IMG/VR virus record: IMGVR_UViG_3300037502_001664
Span: 1 to 42,443 of that record
Origin: a virus
Reading direction: 5' to 3' (one strand)
DNA: 42,443 bases
The first letter of the stretch is position 1. The number at the start of each line of letters is the position of its first letter. This document shows, piece after piece, positions 38,720-42,443 of the stretch. The notes under the pieces are model-generated. The model was not told the origin of the DNA, ran no database searches, and worked only from the letters and a program-made list of their open reading frames with translations. The translations under genes were made by a program, and so were the position numbers.

Positions 38720-39055
38720 ATCTCTTCCTTAAATTTAAACAATACTAATCATTAGACCCGATAAGTGGTATGACACTTAATTTAAGCCTGTTAGTGTTTT
38801 CTATCCAATCTCAGTATCAGAGGACAGTTTAGGTTGCCAGCCTGTATGACACAAATCGTTCAACTTACTAGGTCAAAAACGTGACGTGACTCACTTCGAT
38901 TTTATTTTGTGCCTGAATACCACATTAAGTCCTGTTTATCGCTGGGTCATAGCTTGTATTAGATAGCACTCTATAATCAAATTGTTCGGATTTCGTTTTA
39001 CGCTGGAAAGTCCGCTATAAAAAGCGGTTGATAAAGACGTGATTAAACAGATATG
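38720..39055. other. Non-coding stretch between gene 38719 and the small RNA
   Basis: About 336 bases with no supported gene. Contents: a short inverted repeat AAGTG-N6-CACTT (around 38765-38780), an imperfect CRP-like dyad CGTGA CGTGAC TCACT (38880-38895) without a good -10 near it, and a small hairpin CCGCT...AGCGG near 39012-39027. It may be a long leader for the gene at 38719 or a residue of the upstream RNA. No tRNA found in it. Confidence 0.5.
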
Positions 39056-39162
39056 AAAAAGGGCTTAACTAAAGCACCTGTGGAAACCCTCAATACTGTT
39101 GTAAATTGGGAAGTGCTTTGTTAAACCCTCTTGCTGACATCAGTTTCCACGCCTCAATCAAC
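39056..39162 (-). ncRNA. Small structured RNA with pseudoknot and intrinsic terminator
   Basis: Read leftward from a promoter at 39196-39169, the first 107 bases carry a long stem AGGGTTTAAC-A-AAGCAC (39129-39113) with GTGCTTT-A-GTTAA-G-CCCT (39077-39060), directly followed by TTTTT, so it is also a terminator. In its loop GTTTCCAC (39087-39080) is fully complementary to GTGGAAAC (39150-39143) near the 5' end, giving a pseudoknot, and CCCAAT pairs with ATTGAGGG in the loop. No reading frame. It could be a trans-acting RNA, an attenuator or decoy. No known family is claimed. Confidence 0.65.
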
Positions 39163-39168
39163 CTCACA

Positions 39169-39196
39169 ATTATAGCAACTTTGTGAGCTACTTCAA
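39169..39196 (-). promoter_or_regulatory. Promoter of the small RNA
   Basis: Read leftward: TTGAAG (39196-39191), 16-base spacer, TATAAT (39174-39169). Start near 39162. It overlaps the end of the metallopeptidase-like gene. Confidence 0.7.
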
Positions 39197-39553
39197 GTTT
39201 TCAAACTTATAATTCTTAACCAGCCACTCATAGCACTTATCTAGAATACAATCTTGCGTGTAAGCTAAAGCTTCTTGATGCTTAAATGAATACTTAACTC
39301 CTACGCCACCTAGAATGCTCATAGCAGCGTGATTGCACTCATGCGATAGAGTTCTAACGAATGATGAATCAAACGCCTTAAACGCGCTCATATCTATTAA
39401 TATCGCACAATCTCTACCATTGAATACAGATAGGTGAAAATACTCCATATCGTCAATCTCAGTTGAACATTTAGTTTCTTTCGCGAACTGTTCAGGATTG
39501 GTAAACAGCGTCACATAACAATCCCACACATCAATCTTAAATTTCTTTTTCAT
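39188..39553 (-). CDS. Zinc metallopeptidase-like protein, 121 aa
   Basis: The 121-residue protein contains HECNH at 71-75, the HExxH motif of zinc peptidases, within SHECNHAAMSILGG, and a following EALAY helix that could give the third ligand. The N-terminal half is beta-like. It may cut host or phage proteins, or be an anti-host factor. I choose ATG 39553 because AGGAGG lies 4-6 bases upstream. It is the leftward gene of a divergent pair around the dyad 39607. Confidence 0.72.
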   Translation of the reverse strand: MKKKFKIDVWDCYVTLFTNPEQFAKETKCSTEIDDMEYFHLSVFNGRDCAILIDMSAFKAFDSSFVRTLSHECNHAAMSILGGVGVKYSFKHQEALAYTQDCILDKCYEWLVKNYKFENLK

Positions 39554-39579
39554 AAACCCTCCTATCAATAAACAACCTA

Positions 39580-39649
39580 ACTATACAAAAGCAAACTGCA
39601 TGATTCTGTGATGCGGTTAACAGATTTTGTTTATTGAGTTGGTTATAGT
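39580..39649. promoter_or_regulatory. Symmetrical divergent promoter with CRP-like dyad
   Basis: TGTGA TGCGGT TAACA (39607-39622). Rightward TATAGT (39644-39649) and leftward TATAGT (39585-39580) both lie exactly 21 bases from the dyad. It drives 39681 to the right and 39553 to the left. Confidence 0.72.
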
Positions 39650-39680
39650 TGCAGGGTGATTAATTAAAGGAGAAGTGAAA

Positions 39681-39929
39681 ATGAAGAATGCAAATGAGCC
39701 AGCAATGCCTGTAGGTGAAAAATGGAGAGAAACTATTGGAGGCAACACTAGAGTGATGAGCAAATCATCACTACATGCAGGACTAACCAAGCGAGAAATG
39801 TTTGCCATGCACGCTATGCAGGCTTTAGCAACAAATACCGGATATGGTGCATGGCAAGATATGGCGAATGATGCTGTTAACATTGCCGATGCTTTACTAG
39901 CTGAATTGGAGAAAACAAGTGATAACTAA
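39681..39929 (+). CDS. Small phage protein with NANEPA start, 82 aa
   Basis: The protein begins MKNANEPAMPVGE, contains LTKREMFAMHAMQALA and ends ALLAELEK, a common small phage protein form of unknown function. The same C-terminal LLxELEK phrase ends the gene at 41954. ATG 39681 with AAAGGAG 8 bases upstream. First gene of a rightward cassette between leftward early and late genes. Confidence 0.75.
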   Translation: MKNANEPAMPVGEKWRETIGGNTRVMSKSSLHAGLTKREMFAMHAMQALATNTGYGAWQDMANDAVNIADALLAELEKTSDN

Positions 39930-39999
39930 CGAAACCCTAAGCACAATCGTAAACTCTCAAATCGAAGCTATAGATTTACTTCGCACTTTAGCAATCTAA
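39919..39999 (+). CDS. Candidate micro-protein, 26 aa
   Basis: A GTG start inside the end of gene 39681 opens a 26-residue frame with a hydrophobic-polar helix pattern (IVNSQIEAIDLLRTL). GGAG lies 8 bases before the GTG. Too short to be sure. Confidence 0.3.
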   Translation: MITNETLSTIVNSQIEAIDLLRTLAI

Positions 40000-40062
40000 G
40001 TTTTCATTTTTGTCTATTTAGAATTAGACATGTATCACACATAATTAATAAGGAGGTTTGAT

Positions 40063-40170
40063 ATGGACGAAGTTATTGAACTGGTTGAAAGTTTGTACGG
40101 TAGCGGTGCTGCTATGGCGGTTGCTGATTTGTTGAAGGAGTACGAGAATGAAGAAAAAGATTCCAAGTGA
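40063..40170 (+). CDS. Small acidic protein, 35 aa
   Basis: A 35-residue acidic helical chain with a central Gly/Ala turn (ESLYGSGAAMAVADLL). AGGAGG, 7 bases before the ATG, is one of the best ribosome sites in the window, so it is likely translated. It overlaps the start of the HNH-like gene by 23 bases. No function is known. Confidence 0.6.
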   Translation: MDEVIELVESLYGSGAAMAVADLLKEYENEEKDSK

Positions 40171-40813
40171 TATGGTTGTTGGCGCTGAGTTTGAGACTAA
40201 TAACTATGGTCGATTGGTGGTGGTTGAGTATAGAAGTGCTTACGATGTTGAGGTTGAGTTTGTTTCAACTGGATTTAAAACTTCTGTTCAATCAGAGCAC
40301 ATAAGAAGTGGATTGGTAAAAGATAAGTTGTCTCCTACGGTGTGCGGCGTTGGGTTTATTGGCGACGGTTGGTTTTCATCAAGAGATAGGGATACTTATC
40401 AATGTTGGTACGCCATGATCGTGAGGTGTTATGACGAAAAACGCCAATCAAAATATCCAACATATAAGGGATGCGTGGTCTGTGATGATTGGCATAATTT
40501 CCAGAATTTTGCCAAGTGGTACAAAGAAAACTATCCGAAAGATGGTGGCAAATATCAGTTAGACAAGGATTTGAGCTGTTACGGCTCCAGAGGTAAGCTT
40601 TATTCTCCTGAAGCTTGTATTTTTGTGACAGCTCAGGTTAACTCTGAAGAGGCGAACGCTAAAAGTTACAGATTTAAAAATCCAAATGGTGAGGTTGTTA
40701 ATATTTATAACCTTAGAAAGTTTTGCAGAGAGAACAACCTGAACGCTGGAAACCTGCATCAAGTTTCTGTCGGCAAAGCAAAGAGTTGCAAAGGATGGAC
40801 AATGGCGGATTAG
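40148..40813 (+). CDS. HNH-type homing endonuclease-like protein
   Basis: The 221-residue protein has the form of phage HNH-like proteins: YQCWYAMIVRCYDEK, YPTYKGCVVCDDWHNF, then LDKDLSCYGS...YSPEACIFV, with Asn near 175. The C-terminal part NIYNLRKFCRENNLN...SCKGWTM looks like a NUMOD-type DNA-binding module. Such free-standing nucleases spread their own gene into alleles lacking it. It lies just before the convergent end of the Mu-F-like late gene (they share 4 bases), in an interruption of the late block. Confidence 0.75.
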   Translation: MKKKIPSDMVVGAEFETNNYGRLVVVEYRSAYDVEVEFVSTGFKTSVQSEHIRSGLVKDKLSPTVCGVGFIGDGWFSSRDRDTYQCWYAMIVRCYDEKRQSKYPTYKGCVVCDDWHNFQNFAKWYKENYPKDGGKYQLDKDLSCYGSRGKLYSPEACIFVTAQVNSEEANAKSYRFKNPNGEVVNIYNLRKFCRENNLNAGNLHQVSVGKAKSCKGWTMAD

Positions 40814-41883
40814 CCTCCGCCTAAAATCTTAGCTATTCGCTTGTTCGATGACACAAGTTGATCTAAATCTATAGGATCATTCATGGCATCAAACGTTAAC
40901 TTTTTGTAATCCTCAGCTCCTAAACCTTTCAGCAACTTGGCTCGCTGCACGCCTAAAGCTTCCTCTAGAACTCCAGTTGGCCATTTAGATGCGACTTCGA
41001 AATATGATTTATCACCAGACACTTTAGAGGCTTCACCATCAACAACCATCGGGCGAGTATCTTCTATGTCTAGTCGATATTCAGGCGCTATAACGTGATA
41101 GTTAGTAGAGCGACAGCGATAATGTCTAGGGCAGAGTGGTGGGTTTGGAAAGTCTTTGAATAACCACTCCATTTGGTCATCGTGCTGACAAATTGGCGTT
41201 GTATCACTATCTAGCGTTGATAGTTGACCAACCCCGATAATGATGTCCTTATTGAGTTCTGCGAATGATTTCTTAGCTTGGCTACTAACATGACTGGTTA
41301 AGTCTTTAGCGAGCATATAAGCCGATTGACGGGCTTTTGCACTTAATGAATCAGCTTGAGTTGTGCCTAGTATCTGCTTTGACAATTCAGCCGTTGTAGC
41401 GCCAGTTTGCCATCCGTTATAAATCAATGCTGACACTTGTTTAGCGGCGCCAGTTTTAAAGCTTTCAATCCTTTCTGCTACAGTTATTACTTGCTGAGTT
41501 TTGCCAGAGTGTAAAACCATTGGATTTTTCTCTACGCGCTTAATCAACGCCTCTGTAGCTGGCTTAACTATCCTTGTTGCCGTAGTTCCATTTAATAAAA
41601 CCGCGCGTTGGTACTTTATTTCTTCTCCAGCAATCGCGTTAACCTGCTTAACTATCGAATCGCCTACTTTGTCCATATTCTCAAGCACAATAGCGTTTAA
41701 CTCAGCTATGAGTTGATTTCTAAGGCGAATAGATGAGACGGAATCATGCTTTGATAGCAGTCCAATGATTTGGTTTTCAATTGAATCTAACCGCTTTTTA
41801 ACTGAGTTAGCTATTCCTACACTTGCGCGAATTAACGAAAGCGCATGAGCAATCTCGGCTGATTGAATATCTATTTGAGCCAT
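40810..41883 (-). CDS. Mu-F-like head morphogenesis / minor capsid protein
   Basis: The 357-residue protein matches Mu gpF / SPP1 gp7 head proteins by the C-terminal motif LDSDTTPIC (224-232) and PRHYRCRST (252-260), preceded by a helical N-terminal region. These proteins bind the portal and enter the capsid, and may travel with DNA. The gene is separated from the portal by the rightward cassette 41954-609. The ATG at 41883 lies two bases after the dyad, with no SD visible; a leaderless or dyad-covered start is possible. Confidence 0.85.
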   Translation of the reverse strand: MAQIDIQSAEIAHALSLIRASVGIANSVKKRLDSIENQIIGLLSKHDSVSSIRLRNQLIAELNAIVLENMDKVGDSIVKQVNAIAGEEIKYQRAVLLNGTTATRIVKPATEALIKRVEKNPMVLHSGKTQQVITVAERIESFKTGAAKQVSALIYNGWQTGATTAELSKQILGTTQADSLSAKARQSAYMLAKDLTSHVSSQAKKSFAELNKDIIIGVGQLSTLDSDTTPICQHDDQMEWLFKDFPNPPLCPRHYRCRSTNYHVIAPEYRLDIEDTRPMVVDGEASKVSGDKSYFEVASKWPTGVLEEALGVQRAKLLKGLGAEDYKKLTFDAMNDPIDLDQLVSSNKRIAKILGGG

Positions 41884-41884
41884 T

Positions 41885-41926
41885 TGTGATACCTATCACA
41901 TTAAATTTCTATGTTGGTGCTATTCT
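41885..41926. promoter_or_regulatory. CRP-like dyad between the Mu-F-like gene and the cassette
   Basis: TGTGA TACCTA TCACA (41885-41900), perfect. Rightward TATTCT (41921-41926) lies 20 bases away for gene 41954. Leftward TTTAAT abuts the dyad (41905-41900) and the ATG of the Mu-F-like gene follows at 41883. Confidence 0.68.
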
Positions 41927-41953
41927 AACACAAACTTAAATAGGAGATTTACA

Positions 41954-42307
41954 ATGAAAATGAGTGATATTTTTAACCTGCCACTATTTGCAAAGAATCA
42001 TGATGTCGGCGCTAGGTGTTCTATTTATGAAGGGCGCGGAGTAACAGTTGCGTCATCGTTTTATGCAAATCAACTGAAATCTTATGAGGCAATGTGCGCA
42101 GCAGTAAACAGCCATGACCGCCTTGAGTCAGAGAATGCGCGATTGCGTGAATTTGTTAAAAAAGTCGCTGAGCTTGATATCGAAACCTTCCTCTTCGAAA
42201 CTCAAGATGGTGATGAAGATTTTATTGAGTATATTTGCACAGACATTCTTGATGATGCGAATGAATTACTAGAAGAATTGGAGAAAAGCAATGCCAGAAC
42301 CAATTAA
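41954..42307 (+). CDS. Small coiled-coil hypothetical protein, 117 aa
   Basis: Not recognised. The N-terminal 45 residues resemble small phage proteins with MSDIFNLPLFAKNHD and a Gly/Arg-rich turn; the rest is helical with LESENARLREFVKKVAEL, a coiled coil, and an acidic end. It is complete here and its end is repeated at 1-96. First gene of the rightward three-gene cassette with 80-325 and 322-609. SD TAGGAG 8 bases upstream. Confidence 0.75.
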   Translation: MKMSDIFNLPLFAKNHDVGARCSIYEGRGVTVASSFYANQLKSYEAMCAAVNSHDRLESENARLREFVKKVAELDIETFLFETQDGDEDFIEYICTDILDDANELLEELEKSNARTN

Positions 42308-42443
42308 CACCAAAGGCATAGTTGCCTACATATGCCACACTGAGACAAGCGCCTTCAACCTAAAAGACTTGATACTTTCGCAAGGTTATCGAACTTTCAA
42401 GTATCACGGAGAGAAGCGCGTAATTTCTGATTATCCATTCACT
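42212..42443. repeat. Terminal copy of the genome overlap (right)
   Basis: Second copy of bases 1-232, with G at 42316 where the first copy has T at 105. See the left copy. Confidence 0.95.
42291..42443 (+). CDS. 5' part of the 81-aa gene (second copy, cut by the window end)
   Basis: Start of the gene that is complete at 80-325. Here codon 9 is GGC (Gly) rather than GTC (Val). The window ends within codon 51, so the sequence is partial only for that reason. Confidence 0.9.
   Translation, partial: MPEPINTKGIVAYICHTETSAFNLKDLILSQGYRTFKYHGEKRVISDYPFT

Noticed and set aside
40021-40060. Dyad ahead of gene 40063 (TTAGA CATGTA TCACA)
   Set aside because: The first half-site is poor and a -10 box at the expected place is missing; a GTCTA/TAGAC repeat is present but its role is unclear.
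1-42443. Lysogeny genes, CRISPR arrays, insertion sequences
   Set aside because: No integrase, excisionase, CI/Cro-like repressor pair, transposase or regular spaced repeats were found in any frame.

Overview
The window is the complete genome of a tailed dsDNA phage, written as a circular sequence with overlapping ends. Bases 1-232 recur at 42212-42443 with one mismatch, so the unique length is about 42.2 kb. The gene set points to a siphovirus of a gammaproteobacterium, probably a marine or aquatic one. It has a TP901-type tape measure, gpG/gpGT frameshift chaperones, a DUF4055-type portal, an SU10-type capsid protein, lambda-like O/P/NinB/NinG functions and Rz/Rz1 spanins. Base composition is AT-rich. 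No integrase, excisionase or CI-type repressor is visible, so a strictly lytic life is likely but not proven.

Layout. Leftward late genes run TerS-TerL (4848-2814), a gene of unknown function, portal (2093-633), Mu-F-like head protein (41883-40810), then after a block of small genes scaffold, major capsid, connectors and tail genes (36260-21361). This leftward stream is interrupted by small rightward cassettes at 41954-609, 39681-40813, 31503-31649 and 32580-33059, most with their own promoter and terminator. A leftward early block (15200-4928) holds small unknown genes, a tRNA-Arg inside a roughly 680-nt structured non-coding RNA, two methyltransferases, O- and P-like replication genes, NinB, NinX, an HNH nuclease and NinG. 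A rightward block (15319-20876) holds a coiled-coil protein, a Sak4-like ATPase with its SSB-like partner, the lysis cassette and a MazG-like protein.

The strongest unexplained pattern is a 16-bp dyad, TGTGA-N6-TCACA or close to it, at 17 non-coding or gene-boundary positions. It has the form of a CRP (cAMP receptor protein) site. Around ten of the sites have a TATAAT-like box starting 20-23 bases beyond the dyad, the class II CRP promoter geometry, and two sites have this on both sides. At several late leftward genes a TATAAT-like box instead abuts the dyad, or the dyad covers the -35/-10 spacer, which would fit repression. The phage therefore seems wired into one regulator, most simply host CRP.

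Two RNA elements stand out. One is the large structured RNA with embedded tRNA at 12045-12726, resembling the GOLLD/ROOL class in size and setting. The other is a roughly 107-nt pseudoknotted RNA ending in an intrinsic terminator at 39056-39162.
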